Shown piece by piece: positions 42,515 through 51,745 of a stretch of DNA of 63,222 nt; the stretch's first letter is position 1, and the number at the start of each line of letters is the position of its first letter. Source of the stretch: Nocardia salmonicida NBRC 13393 (GTDB taxonomy: Bacteria > Actinomycetota > Actinomycetes > Mycobacteriales > Mycobacteriaceae); contig NZ_BDBR01000053.1 of the NCBI RefSeq assembly GCF_001613085.1, positions 1-63,222 on the forward strand. The letters run 5' to 3'. The notes beneath the pieces were generated by a model. The model was not told where the DNA came from, did no database searches, and saw nothing but the letters and a program-made list of their open reading frames with translations. Position numbers and translations under genes: made by a program.

Positions 42515-45439
42515 TCAATCGTCTTCGGTCCCAGCAGATTTCGCTGCGGCCTTCTTCGCCGGAGCCTTCTTGGCAGCGGTCGTCTTCTTGGCCGCGGTCT
42601 TGGTGGCCGTCTTGGTCGCGGTCGACTTCGCCGCGGCCTTCTTGGCCGGCGCCTTCTTGGCCGCCTTCTTCGCGGTCGTCTTCTTCGCCGCCTTCTTCAC
42701 CGGACCACGCGCCCGGCGATCGGCAAGCAGTTCGGAGGCGCGCTCGTCGGTGATCGACTCGACCTCGTCGCCCTTGCGCAGGCTGGCGTTGGTCTCGCCG
42801 TCGGTGACGTACGGACCGAAGCGGCCGTCCTTGATCACCATCGGCTTGTCGGTGGCGGAGTCGTTGCCCAGCTCACGCAGCGGTGCCGCGGCCGAGGCCT
42901 GACGTCCGCGACGCTTGGGCTCGGCGTAGAGCTTCAGCGCCTCGTCGAGGGTGACCGAGAACAGCTGATCCTCGGTCGCCAGCGAACGGGAGTCGGTGCC
43001 CTTCTTCAGATACGGGCCGTAACGGCCGTTCTGCGCGGTGATCTCCTCGCCCGAGGTGGGGTCGTTGCCGACCACGCGGGGCAACGAGAGCAGCATCAGC
43101 GCGTCGTCGAGGGTGATCTCGGCCAGGTCCATCGACTTGAACAGCGAACCGGTGCGCGGCTTGACCTCCGCGGCCTTCTTGGTCTTCTTCGCGGGCGCGG
43201 CGTCCGGGTCGGGTGCGGGCGGTTCCGGCAGTACCTCGGTGACGTACGGGCCGAAACGTCCTTCCTTGGCGACGATTTCGTGCCCCGACACCGGGTCGAC
43301 ACCGAGCGAACGACCCTCCTGCGGCGTGGAGAACAGCTTCTCGGCGACCTCGGGCGTCAGCTCGTCGGGCGGCAGATCGTCGGGCAGGTTCGCCCGCTGC
43401 GAGATCCGATCACCCTCGGGGTCATCGGGATTGATGATCATCCGCTCCAGATACGGACCGAAGCGGCCGACGCGGACCACGACATCGCGGCCCTCTTCGT
43501 CGACGAACATCTTGATCGAGTTCACTTCGCGCGCGTCGATGTCGTCGAGCTGCACGGAGACCATCTTCTTCAGACCACCCGAGCGCGCGACCGAACCCTC
43601 GGCGCCGGATTCGCCGCCGAAGTAGAAGCTGGACAACCAGTTTCCGCGCTGCTCGCGTCCACCGGCGATCGCGTCGAGGTCGTCCTCCATCGCGGCGGTG
43701 AAGTCGAAGTCGACGAGCCGACCGAAGTAGGCCTCGAGCAGTCCCACCACCGCGAACGCCACCCAGGCCGGGGCCAGCGCGCTACCGCGCTTGTAGACGT
43801 ACCCACGATCGAGGATCGTCTTGATGATCGAGGAGTAGGTCGACGGGCGGCCGATGCCGAGGTCTTCCAGCGTCTTGATCAGCGAGGCTTCGGTGTAGCG
43901 GGCGGGCGGGTTGGTGCTGTGGCCGTCGGGGGTGAGTTCGACGGCGGTGACGCTCTGGCCCTGTTCCAGTGCGGGCAAACGAGATTCGGCGTCGTCGGAC
44001 TGGCCGCCCGCCTCCTCGTCCACACTCTCGACATAGGCCTTGAGGAACCCGGCGAAGGTGATGGTGCGGCCAGAGGACGAGAACACGCACTCCTCGCCGG
44101 TCCGCGCGGTGCCGGTGATGCGCAGGGTCAGCGTGGTGCCGCGCGCGTCGACCATCTGCGAGGCGACCGTGCGCTGCCAGATCATCTCGTAGAGCTTGAA
44201 CTCGTCGTTGTCGACCTTGGAGGCCAGCTGACCGGGCGTCATGAAGGTGTCACCCGAGGGACGGATCGCCTCGTGTGCCTCCTGCGCGTTCTTGACCTTG
44301 CGGGTGTACTGGCGCGGCGACGGCGAGACGTACTCCGCGCCGTAGAGCTGAGTCGCCTGCGAGCGAGCCGCCGCGATGGCCGACTCCGACAGCGTCGTGG
44401 AGTCGGTACGCATATAGGTGATGTAGCCGTTTTCATACAGCCGCTGCGCGACCCGCATCGTGCGCTCGGAGGTGAACCGCAGCTTGCGGCCCGCTTCCTG
44501 CTGCAACGTGGAGGTCATGAACGGCGGATACGGCTTGCGCGTGTACGGCTTGGCCTCGGCCGAGCTGACCTCGAGCGCGGCGCCGTCGAGCGCCTCGGCC
44601 AGCCTGCGGGCGTAGGCCTCGTCGAGCACGACGACGCCGGTGGCCGACTTGAGCTGACCGTCGGAACCGAAATCACGACCGGAGGCGACGCGGTCGCCGG
44701 AGACCTGCACCAGGCGCGCACCGAACGTGCGCGGGTTGGTCGAATCGGACTTCTCGTCGGGACCCGCGTCGAGCTTGGCGGCGATATCCCAGTATCCGGC
44801 GGAGCGGAAAGCGATGCGCTCACGCTCACGCTGGACGATCACCCGGGTGGCGACGGACTGCACGCGACCGGCGGAAAGCCGCGGCATGACCTTCTTCCAC
44901 AGCACCGGAGAGACCTCGTAGCCGTAGAGGCGGTCCAGGATGCGGCGGGTTTCCTGGGCGTCTACCAGGTCGTTATCGAGCTCGCGCGTGTCGGCGGCGG
45001 CGGCGAGGATGGCGGGCTCGGTGATCTCGTGGAAGACCATCCGGCGAACCGGGACCTTCGGCTTGAGCGTTTCGAGCAGGTGCCAGGCGATCGCCTCGCC
45101 CTCACGGTCGGGGTCGGTGGCGAGGTAGAGCTCGTCGGCGTCGGCCAGCAAGCTCTTGAGCTCGGCGACCTTGGCCTTCTTATCCGGGTTCACCACATAG
45201 ATCGGCTCGAAGTCGTGGTCGACGTCGACACCGAGGCGCGCCCACGGTTGGCCTTTATATTTGGCCGGCACGTCAGCGGCACCGCGCGGCAAGTCACGGA
45301 TGTGGCCCACCGAGGCCTCGACCGTGTAGTTGCGACCTAGATAGGGCGCGATCTTGCGGGCCTTGGTCGGCGACTCGACGATCACGAGACGACGCAGGGG
45401 TCGGCCCTGATCGGCTGAACTGCGGTCTCGTGTTGCCAC
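42515..45439 (-). CDS. topA: DNA topoisomerase I
   Basis: 974 residues, type IA topoisomerase that relaxes negative supercoils. The Toprim domain starts at RLVIVESPTKARKIAPYLG with DPDREGEAI. The active-site Tyr lies in TYMRTDSTTLS near residue 342. As in other actinobacteria the C-terminal region lacks Cys4 zinc fingers. It has repeated domains of the form GRFGPYVT plus a Lys/Ala-rich tail (about 60 residues of KKAAKK and PAKKAA-like repeats) that should bind DNA and give processivity. The GTG at 45437-45439 follows AAGGAAGG. The frame is open 29 codons further but lacks conservation. Confidence 0.97.
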   Translation of the reverse strand: MATRDRSSADQGRPLRRLVIVESPTKARKIAPYLGRNYTVEASVGHIRDLPRGAADVPAKYKGQPWARLGVDVDHDFEPIYVVNPDKKAKVAELKSLLADADELYLATDPDREGEAIAWHLLETLKPKVPVRRMVFHEITEPAILAAAADTRELDNDLVDAQETRRILDRLYGYEVSPVLWKKVMPRLSAGRVQSVATRVIVQRERERIAFRSAGYWDIAAKLDAGPDEKSDSTNPRTFGARLVQVSGDRVASGRDFGSDGQLKSATGVVVLDEAYARRLAEALDGAALEVSSAEAKPYTRKPYPPFMTSTLQQEAGRKLRFTSERTMRVAQRLYENGYITYMRTDSTTLSESAIAAARSQATQLYGAEYVSPSPRQYTRKVKNAQEAHEAIRPSGDTFMTPGQLASKVDNDEFKLYEMIWQRTVASQMVDARGTTLTLRITGTARTGEECVFSSSGRTITFAGFLKAYVESVDEEAGGQSDDAESRLPALEQGQSVTAVELTPDGHSTNPPARYTEASLIKTLEDLGIGRPSTYSSIIKTILDRGYVYKRGSALAPAWVAFAVVGLLEAYFGRLVDFDFTAAMEDDLDAIAGGREQRGNWLSSFYFGGESGAEGSVARSGGLKKMVSVQLDDIDAREVNSIKMFVDEEGRDVVVRVGRFGPYLERMIINPDDPEGDRISQRANLPDDLPPDELTPEVAEKLFSTPQEGRSLGVDPVSGHEIVAKEGRFGPYVTEVLPEPPAPDPDAAPAKKTKKAAEVKPRTGSLFKSMDLAEITLDDALMLLSLPRVVGNDPTSGEEITAQNGRYGPYLKKGTDSRSLATEDQLFSVTLDEALKLYAEPKRRGRQASAAAPLRELGNDSATDKPMVIKDGRFGPYVTDGETNASLRKGDEVESITDERASELLADRRARGPVKKAAKKTTAKKAAKKAPAKKAAAKSTATKTATKTAAKKTTAAKKAPAKKAAAKSAGTEDD

Positions 45440-45618
45440 CGGCGAACACCTTCCTTCTAGATCCGCGCGTCGGGAGGTCCGCTCGGTGCGCGGCTGGGGC
45501 AGACGGCGACGTTCGGACATCACCACCAGTGACGTTTATACCCTGCGCACTTGGGGTAGAGGCATTTGCGGCGTTTCACGTCGCGGCCGCTGTCCTGGGC
45601 GATGCTACCCGGAAATGA

Positions 45619-45656
45619 CTCGTCCCCCTCCTCCGCATGCGGAGGAGGGGGACGAG
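45619..45656 (-). terminator. Perfect 19-bp palindromic terminator of cspA
   Basis: CTCGTCCCCCTCCTCCGCA and its exact complement meet with no unpaired loop other than the centre of GCATGC. It lies 20 bases beyond the cspA stop on the minus strand, upstream of topA, and separates the two transcripts. Confidence 0.9.
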
Positions 45657-45676
45657 GCGTTGTTGTGTTTCGCAGC

Positions 45677-45883
45677 TCAGGAGAGCGCGCGAACGCCGGT
45701 GGCCTGGGGGCCCTTGGTGCCCTGGCCGACCTCGAACTCGACCTTCTGGTTTTCCTCGAGGGTACGGAAGCCCGTGCCCTGGATCTCCGAGTAGTGGACG
45801 AAGACGTCAGCTGAGCCGTCCTCAGGCGCGATGAAGCCGAACCCCTTCTCCGCGTTGAACCACTTCACAGTTCCCTGTGCCAT
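45677..45883 (-). CDS. cspA: Cold-shock protein, CspA family
   Basis: 68 residues, single OB-fold cold-shock domain. RNP1 KGFGFI and RNP2 VFVHYSEI are intact in GTVKWFNAEKGFGFIAPEDG. It binds single-stranded nucleic acids and acts as an RNA chaperone. The ATG at 45881-45883 is preceded by AGAAGGAAACAGA, a strong ribosome-binding site. It is the Rv3648c counterpart between topA and the helicase. The upstream open frame is the untranslated leader. Confidence 0.97.
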   Translation of the reverse strand: MAQGTVKWFNAEKGFGFIAPEDGSADVFVHYSEIQGTGFRTLEENQKVEFEVGQGTKGPQATGVRALS

Positions 45884-46318
45884 TCTGTTTCCTTCTCTTT
45901 CTACCGGAAACGGCGGACAACTGGGTTCGTCCACCGGGCCCGTTCCGACCGCTGTACCGTTGGTCCCCCTGCAAGGAAATCCTGAGCACGGCGTTCGCAA
46001 CAACGATCCTGCTGATGGTTTGGACCTTGGATCCGTCCCTCGAACACAGAAGCTTGCGACCGAGACCCAGTGAACCATGTCTCTGAGCAATTCGACAGTC
46101 GAGTTACCGAGTATTTGCAAAATTCATGATCTTGCGAATGTGCAGGTAAGGGAGAGATTGGGTGTATCCGTACTTTCGGTCTGTTTGCTTCTTGATAACC
46201 GAGTGAGCTTCCAGCAAACATGCTGTGACCCAGATCGCTACTGGGTTACGAAATACCAGGTAGTGGTTGTCGCACACACACGTTTCACACTTCGCGTGTC
46301 GCGTGAGAGGAGGACTGG
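45884..46318. other. Divergent cspA/helicase regulatory region with probable long csp leader
   Basis: 435 bases without a gene. The cspA-proximal part (about 45900-46090) is G/C-rich and could fold as a long 5' leader, as known for cold-shock genes. The distal part (about 46100-46290) is AT-richer and should contain both promoters. GAGAGGAGGA at 46306-46315 is the helicase ribosome-binding site. No conserved cold-box motif can be asserted. Confidence 0.55.
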
Positions 46319-48709
46319 ATGAATCCGGCAGACCGGACCGGCGTTCGGGAGCGCGATACGGGCGAGAGCTACGGGCGATCGTTGCTGAATCGTGTCCTGA
46401 CCGAAGCGGCCGCCGGCGGCAACCCGCTCACCCATGTGGCGGAGCTGCCCGCACAGCGCGCCGACACCACAGCGTGGCCGGAATGGGTGCCATCGAAGCT
46501 GGTCACAGCCCTGGACGCGCAGGGAATCGAACTGCCGTGGGGACACCAGACCCGCACGGCCGACCTCGCGGCAACCGGAAACCACGTTGTGGTGAGCACC
46601 GGAACCGCATCGGGGAAATCGCTCGGCTACCAGTTGCCGGTGCTCACCGCGCTGCTCGACGACCCGCGCGCCACCGCGCTGTACCTCTCCCCCACCAAGG
46701 CGCTCGGCGCCGATCAGCTCCGCGCCGTCGGCAGCCTGATCCACGACAATCCGCTGCGTGAGGCGCATCCGGCGAGCTATGACGGCGACACTCCCGCCGA
46801 GGTCAGGCAGTGGGTTCGGGCCAACGCACGCTGGATTTTCACCAATCCCGACATGCTGCACGTCGGGATTCTGCGCTCGCATCAGCGCTGGGCGCGGGTG
46901 CTTCGAAACCTGAGGTATGTGGTCGTCGACGAATGCCACGCATATAGAGGAGTGTTCGGTTCGCATGTCGCGCTGGTACTGCGCAGGCTGCGTCGGCTCG
47001 CCCGGTTCTACGGCGCCGATCCGGTGTTCATCCTGTGCTCGGCCACCAGCGCAGATCCGGCCGCGTCGGCGAGCAGGCTGATCGGCGCGCAGGTCGTGGC
47101 TGTCACCGAGGACGGGTCGCCGCGCGGCGCGCGGACCGTCGCGCTCTGGGAACCGCCGCTGAGCGCGTCGCTGACCGGGGAGAACGGGGCGCCGGTGCGG
47201 CGGACCGCGACCAGCGAGGCAGCCAAGATCATGGCGGCGCTGGTGACCGAGGGCGCTCGGACTCTCACTTTTGTTCGCTCGCGGCGCGGTGCTGAACTGA
47301 TCGCGCTCGACACTCGGCGCGTCCTTGCCGAAACCGCCCCTGAGCTCCAAGATCGAGTTGCCGCCTATCGGGCGGGCTATCTGGCCGAGGACCGGCGCGA
47401 GCTCGAGCAGTCGCTGTCGCAGGGGACGTTGCTCGGCGCCGCCAGTACCAACGCGCTCGAACTCGGTGTCGACATCGCGGGCCTCGATGCCGTGGTCATC
47501 GCCGGTTTTCCCGGGACGGTCGCCTCGTTCTGGCAACAGGCCGGGAGGGCGGGCAGGCGGTCGCAAGGTTCGCTGGTGGTGCTCGTGGCTACCGACGACC
47601 CGCTCGACACCTACCTGGTCCATCACCCGGAAGCGCTGCTCGACCGGCCGATCGAGGCCACCATCACCGACCCGTACAACCCCTATATCCTCGGCCCCCA
47701 GCTGCTGTGCGCCGCGATGGAGCTGCCGCTCACCGATGAAGAGGTGAGCGAGCTCAGAGCCGATGAAGTGCTTGCCGACCTGGCCGAACAGGGCTTGATC
47801 CGGCGCAGGCCGAGTATCCGTGGCGCGGGTGCGCGCTGGCATGTCACCGCGCACACCCACCCGCACGACGACGTGGATGTGCGCGGTGGGCTCGGTTCGC
47901 CGGTCGCGATCGTCGACGCCGAAACCGGACGACTGCTCGGCACCGCCGACGCGGGCCGAGCCCCGGCCACCCTGCACACGGGGGCTGTACATCTGCACCA
48001 GGGCGAGACCTATCTCGTCGACGAGCTCGACCTCGAGGGTGGCGTCGCGTTCGTCAACGAGGTGGATCCCGGCTTCACCACCAGTTCCCGGCAGATCACC
48101 TCGATCACAGTGGAAGGGGTGATCGAGGAATGCGTGTTCGGCGCGGTGACCGCGGCATCCGCGCAGGTCGCGGTCACCAACCAGGTCGTCGGCTACCTGC
48201 GGACGCTGGTGACCGGTGAGGTGCTCGACCAGGTGGAGCTCGATCTGCCCGCACACACGCTGCACACCAAGGCTGTCCTCTATACCGTCACGCCCCGGCT
48301 GCTCGCCGCCGCGAACATCTCCGACGAACAGCTACCCGGCGCACTCCACGCGGCCGAGCATGCCGCCATCGGCATGTTGCCGCTGGTCGCGGGCTGCGAC
48401 CGCTGGGATATCGGCGGTGTCTCCATCGCCGAACATCCCGATACGGGTGCGCCGACGGTGTTCGTCTACGACGGGCAGCCCGGCGGCGCCGGCTTCGCCG
48501 AGCGCGGATTCGCCCAGCTCACGGACTGGTTGGCCGCCACCGCGAGCGTGATCCGCAGCTGTGCGTGCCAGGACGGGTGCCCCTCGTGCGTGCAGTCGCC
48601 CAAGTGCGGCAACGGCAACAATCCCCTGGACAAGGACGCTGCCGCACGCTTGCTGGCCGCTGTTCTCAGCGAACTGCGAACCCACTGCGACGGGCCCGCC
48701 GGCACATGA
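46319..48709 (+). CDS. SF2 helicase, SftH/MrfA (Hrq1-like) family with DUF1998 zinc module
   Basis: 796 residues. Walker A STGTASGKS near residue 94, DECH box in VVVDECHAYRG near 204, motif III CSATSADP, and motif VI QQAGRAGRRSQ. The C-terminal DUF1998 region carries the four Cys CACQDGCPSCVQSPKCG that bind zinc. Orthologues are Rv3649 and M. smegmatis SftH, a 3'-5' DNA translocase. Bacillus MrfA of the same clade works in mitomycin C repair, so a DNA-repair role is likely. The ATG at 46319 has a strong Shine-Dalgarno GAGGAGGA. It is divergent from cspA. Confidence 0.95.
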   Translation: MNPADRTGVRERDTGESYGRSLLNRVLTEAAAGGNPLTHVAELPAQRADTTAWPEWVPSKLVTALDAQGIELPWGHQTRTADLAATGNHVVVSTGTASGKSLGYQLPVLTALLDDPRATALYLSPTKALGADQLRAVGSLIHDNPLREAHPASYDGDTPAEVRQWVRANARWIFTNPDMLHVGILRSHQRWARVLRNLRYVVVDECHAYRGVFGSHVALVLRRLRRLARFYGADPVFILCSATSADPAASASRLIGAQVVAVTEDGSPRGARTVALWEPPLSASLTGENGAPVRRTATSEAAKIMAALVTEGARTLTFVRSRRGAELIALDTRRVLAETAPELQDRVAAYRAGYLAEDRRELEQSLSQGTLLGAASTNALELGVDIAGLDAVVIAGFPGTVASFWQQAGRAGRRSQGSLVVLVATDDPLDTYLVHHPEALLDRPIEATITDPYNPYILGPQLLCAAMELPLTDEEVSELRADEVLADLAEQGLIRRRPSIRGAGARWHVTAHTHPHDDVDVRGGLGSPVAIVDAETGRLLGTADAGRAPATLHTGAVHLHQGETYLVDELDLEGGVAFVNEVDPGFTTSSRQITSITVEGVIEECVFGAVTAASAQVAVTNQVVGYLRTLVTGEVLDQVELDLPAHTLHTKAVLYTVTPRLLAAANISDEQLPGALHAAEHAAIGMLPLVAGCDRWDIGGVSIAEHPDTGAPTVFVYDGQPGGAGFAERGFAQLTDWLAATASVIRSCACQDGCPSCVQSPKCGNGNNPLDKDAAARLLAAVLSELRTHCDGPAGT

Positions 48710-49010
48710 TGTCCACCGACCCACTACGTGACCGGGGATACACCTCTCTCAAAGAATGCTGGTCACTCGTCCGAATTGGTGTTGACCAGCGAAGATATCG
48801 CGATAGGTACCCGGCCGTCGATTAAAAAGGACCACTCTTCGATTAACTGGTTCATAGCCAACCGGGATCACCGGGCAGGACTACATCGTTCTTTTCATTT
48901 TTTTCAGGCCAAGATCAAAGAATGCGCATGAAATAGCGCAAATGCGCTTCCGGTAAATTCAGAATTGGTTCGGTGCGGAACAACCACCGACCAGTGATAA
49001 CTCTTCCGAG
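48710..49010. other. Non-coding interval between convergent helicase and Tad operon ends
   Basis: About 300 bases of lower GC than the genes on either side (for instance the T-rich stretch 48890-48905). No frame has coding bias, and I find no clear terminator hairpin, although both flanking transcripts end here. Confidence 0.55.
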
Positions 49011-49463
49011 TCACTCATTCTCTTCCGCCGGACCCGCGCGTGCCGAAGCCCGCACAGTGCGCACGCCGAACACTCCCGCCGATACATTCGCCTCGACCTC
49101 GACAACGACATCCCACTGCGCGACGACGCACCGCCGCACCCGAACCCCCATCCGCCGAGCAATCTCCCCGGCTTCTCCACAACCCGACTCGGCGCCCTCC
49201 GCCAATACCCCCGCCGCGGCCAACGCCCCCAGATCAGCGGCCCCCTGCGCCCGGTGCCGAGCCACCGCCACCCCGCCCACTTGCCCGACTGACAACGTCA
49301 GACAGATCAATCCCGCCAACGCCACACAAACGAACACCGTCGCCCCGCCGGCATCGCCAGCCAGTCCACGCCACATCGATCTCCGGGAGACCGACCCGGA
49401 CTCTCGCGGCAGCTTCACCGCCCGGATCTGTGCGTTCGCCGATCCATCGTGGCTTGCCGTCAC
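49011..49463 (-). CDS. Rv3654c-like TadE-family membrane protein
   Basis: 150 residues. One TM near 40-62 (GGATVFVCVALAGLICLTLS) preceded by a basic N-terminus, then a segment AVARHRAQGAADLGALAAAG that matches the family helicase/secretion-neighborhood TadE-like protein. It is the last gene of the Tad cluster. The GTG at 49461-49463 overlaps the preceding tadE stop by GTGA. It probably is a pilus-associated or minor pilin-like protein of the outer envelope. Confidence 0.85.
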   Translation of the reverse strand: MTASHDGSANAQIRAVKLPRESGSVSRRSMWRGLAGDAGGATVFVCVALAGLICLTLSVGQVGGVAVARHRAQGAADLGALAAAGVLAEGAESGCGEAGEIARRMGVRVRRCVVAQWDVVVEVEANVSAGVFGVRTVRASARAGPAEENE

Positions 49464-49774
49464 GGTTCCACTCCCGGCTCGGTGACGGCTATGGCTTCGG
49501 CGCGCAGCCGCAGGCCGGGCAGGAGCGGAGTGTTCGCGGCGACGGTGGCTATCACTCGGTCTCCTTCGATCCGGAGTTCGACGCTCGCCCCTGCCGGAGC
49601 AACGGTCTTGCCCGCGGTGATCGCGCGCGAAGTGTCACCGCGAGCGGCCAGGCGGGCGGTCTCGCGGGCCGCGTCGGTGCAGCGGACCTGGGTGGATCCG
49701 GCGAGGAGGGCGCCGACACACAGAGCGACGGCGCACACCAGTGCCGCGAGGGCGATGGCGGCCTCGACCGTCAC
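49460..49774 (-). CDS. TadE-family minor pilin (Rv3655c-like)
   Basis: 104 residues from the GTG at 49772-49774, the first usable start in frame. The frame is open far upstream but has no ATG, GTG or TTG between the flp stop and this codon. The protein begins MTVEAAIALAALVCAVALCV, the TadE-like hydrophobic N-terminus with the Glu at position +5 typical of class III prepilin-like proteins. Cys pairs and a Thr/Arg-rich segment follow. The usual residues ahead of the cleavage site are therefore missing or start from an unusual codon. Confidence 0.85.
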   Translation of the reverse strand: MTVEAAIALAALVCAVALCVGALLAGSTQVRCTDAARETARLAARGDTSRAITAGKTVAPAGASVELRIEGDRVIATVAANTPLLPGLRLRAEAIAVTEPGVEP

Positions 49775-49815
49775 CGCGCCCGCATCGGCACCGAGAGTGC
49801 TTGTGTCGCGATGGT

Positions 49816-50025
49816 TTACACGCTGGTGTTGAGCGCCTTGTCGATGATGCCGGTCAGCGCGTTGACGATGCTGTCCCCGGTGACGACCCCATAGAGCACG
49901 GCCCCGAAGGCTGCGGCGGCGATCGTGCCGATCGCGTATTCCGCTGTGGACATGCCGTCGTCGTCGAGCAGCAGACGCGTGAATCGACTGCGGGCCCCCA
50001 GGTATACGGCGTGGACGAACATCAT
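49816..50025 (-). CDS. Flp-type pilin (DUF4244)
   Basis: 69 residues. Cytosolic basic leader (MMFVHAVYLGARSRFTRLLL), then the prepilin cleavage context DDDGMSTAEYAIGTIAAAAF. The Gly-Met junction and following Glu-Tyr mark class III signal peptides. A hydrophobic helix and the tail TGIIDKALNTSV follow. AGAGGGGA precedes the ATG at 50023-50025. It is the putative major subunit of the Tad pilus (Rv3656c-like). The next gene, tadE, starts only 41 bases after its stop. Confidence 0.92.
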   Translation of the reverse strand: MMFVHAVYLGARSRFTRLLLDDDGMSTAEYAIGTIAAAAFGAVLYGVVTGDSIVNALTGIIDKALNTSV

Positions 50026-50045
50026 CGTGATCCCCTCTCTGGTTG

Positions 50046-50095
50046 CACCGCGCGGCTGGTCCGCGCGGTGAAGCTTCGGTGGCCTCGTCGAGGCC
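50046..50095 (-). promoter_or_regulatory. Two hairpins between tadC and flp
   Basis: CACCGCGCGG (50046-50055) pairs with CCGCGCGGTG (50061-50070), and GGCCT (50081-50085) pairs with AGGCC (50091-50095). They lie in the 72-base gap between the tadC stop and the flp start on the minus strand. This is the usual place for processing or partial termination that raises pilin mRNA over the assembly genes. Confidence 0.55.
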
Positions 50096-50097
50096 GG

Positions 50098-50727
50098 TCA
50101 CAGCAGTACTCCGTCGCCGAGCACGCTGTCGGCGAGGCCGATGACGACCGGGACGATGCCGAGACAGACGAACGCGGGCAGGAAGCACAGACCGAGCGGT
50201 CCGCCGATCAGCACGCCCGCGCGTTCGGCGCGTGCGACGGCAGCGTCTTCCACGGCTTCCCGCCGCTGCATGGCCAGTTCGCCGACCGCCGTCGCCAGCG
50301 AGGCACCGGAGCGGGCCGAACGGCGGGCCATCCTGGCCAGCGACTCCACGTCATCGGCGCCGACGGACCCGGCGGCGTCGGTGGCTGCCCGCTCCCATGC
50401 CGTCGCCGGGTCGGCGCCCAGTGCGAGAAGGTCCGCGGCCCTGCGCAATGCGGCCCGAAGAATCGGCGGTGCGGTCGGAGCGCTCGCTCGCGCGGCCGCG
50501 GCCATCGGCAGTCCCGCGCGTAGACACGCGGCCAGCAGATCGAATGCGGAGGCGGACCCGAGCGGGTCGACCTTCGCGGCGTTGCCCTGTGCCCCGGGCA
50601 CGCCGACTGATGCCGGTCCGAGCGCACGCACCCGTCGACTGACGGCAACGCGCCCTGGTAACACCACGATCGCCAGCGCCGCGATCAGCAACGCCTCCGG
50701 CGAGGCAACTCCAGCCATCCCCTGCAC
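50098..50727 (-). CDS. tadC: TadC-like type II secretion F-domain membrane protein
   Basis: About 209 residues. Hydrophobic N-terminal helix (ALLIAALAIVVLPGRVAV), a soluble T2SF-type helical domain (about 55-150, LGSASAFDLLAACLRAGLPM) and a C-terminal TM (GVLIGGPLGLCFLPAFVCLG). It is a partner of TadB in the inner-membrane platform of the Tad pilus. The GTG at 50725-50727 with GAGGAGGG seven bases ahead is preferred; an ATG at 50718 is possible. Rv3657c-like. Confidence 0.88.
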   Translation of the reverse strand: MQGMAGVASPEALLIAALAIVVLPGRVAVSRRVRALGPASVGVPGAQGNAAKVDPLGSASAFDLLAACLRAGLPMAAAARASAPTAPPILRAALRRAADLLALGADPATAWERAATDAAGSVGADDVESLARMARRSARSGASLATAVGELAMQRREAVEDAAVARAERAGVLIGGPLGLCFLPAFVCLGIVPVVIGLADSVLGDGVLL

Positions 50728-50895
50728 AAACAATCCCTCCTCGAAGTTTGATCCACACCTGTCCACACCTGATCCGAGCCGACCTCCCGAACACCACGCG
50801 GGTCAGCATGCGGTCTGGTGGGATGCACATCTGTCCACAGGCATTCGAGTCGGCGGCCGCTTCTGCCGACCGTTCAGTAGCGATGGCGCGGGGAG

Positions 50896-51684
50896 TCAGG
50901 CTGTGCTCTTACGTGTGATGACATCTGTCCACAGGAGTCCACAGCAGGCGAGAGCGGCGCCCAGTGGAAGAAGTAGTTCGCCGGCCGGAGATGTGAACAG
51001 GATTGTGAGCGGAGCGGCGCCCATCAGCTGACCCAGGCCGATGCCGACCAGCGGGAGGCCCGCGAGGACTGTGGCCGATGCTCGGGCGCCGGCCAGTGCG
51101 GCTTCGGTGCGGTCTCGAAAGCGGATGCGACCGAGTAGATCCGATCTGGCGGCCGAGAGCAGTTCCGCCAGGGCAAGGCCGTGTTCTTCGGCCACTCGCC
51201 AGGCGGCGGCGATCCTCGACAGCTCCTCGGCGACAATCGAATCCGGTTGGATCCAGCCGTCGGCGCCGGACCCGCCGAGACGGCTGCGGCCCGCGCTGAT
51301 CGCCAGTACGCGCGCGGCTTCGCCGCGCGATTCGCCTGCGGCGGATTCGGCCGCCGAGCTCGGGTGCGCACCGACGCGGAGCTCGCCGACCACGGCTTCG
51401 AGGCCGGCCAGTAGATATCCACATTCACGGCGTCGCTCGCGGTCACCTCGACCGCGGCGCTTCCGCACGGCCACAGTGGCTCCCAACATGAGAGCCGCGA
51501 GCCCGACACCGGGGCCGAACGTGAATGCCGTACACCCGAGTCCGATTCCTGCACACCACTCCACAGGTACCCGCCTCGGTGCACTGCGCCCGCCCGCGCC
51601 GAACAACCGCGTGAACCGCCATTGCCCGCCCGCCACAGGAAGTACCAGCATCGCCACCGCACAACAGAGCAACGCGCTACCCAC
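50896..51684 (-). CDS. tadB: TadB-like type II secretion F-domain membrane protein
   Basis: 262 residues. N-terminal TM helices (LLCCAVAMLVLPVAGGQW, WCAGIGLGCTAFTFGPG, AALMLGATVAVRK), then a T2SF-like soluble domain (about 105-190, with EELSRIAAAWRVAEEHGLAL), and C-terminal helices ATVLAGLPLVGIGLGQLMGA and LLPLGAALACCGLLW. The GTG at 51682-51684 is preceded by GAAGGGGG. It is an inner-membrane platform protein with TadC. Rv3658c-like. The 168 bases to tadC are G/C-mixed without a gene. Confidence 0.9.
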   Translation of the reverse strand: MGSALLCCAVAMLVLPVAGGQWRFTRLFGAGGRSAPRRVPVEWCAGIGLGCTAFTFGPGVGLAALMLGATVAVRKRRGRGDRERRRECGYLLAGLEAVVGELRVGAHPSSAAESAAGESRGEAARVLAISAGRSRLGGSGADGWIQPDSIVAEELSRIAAAWRVAEEHGLALAELLSAARSDLLGRIRFRDRTEAALAGARASATVLAGLPLVGIGLGQLMGAAPLTILFTSPAGELLLPLGAALACCGLLWTDVITRKSTA

Positions 51685-51745
51685 GAACTCACCCCCTTCA
51701 GAACGAAACCTGCCGCTCGGTCACCGACCCCCTGCTGCCGACTTC

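Noticed and set aside
41723..45340. Plus-strand open frame of 1205 codons
   Set aside because: Antisense of topA/holB. Leu/Arg/Gly/Val-biased shadow without any domain.
46238..48265. Minus-strand open frame of 675 codons
   Set aside because: Antisense of the helicase gene, whose Walker A and DECH motifs are on the plus strand.
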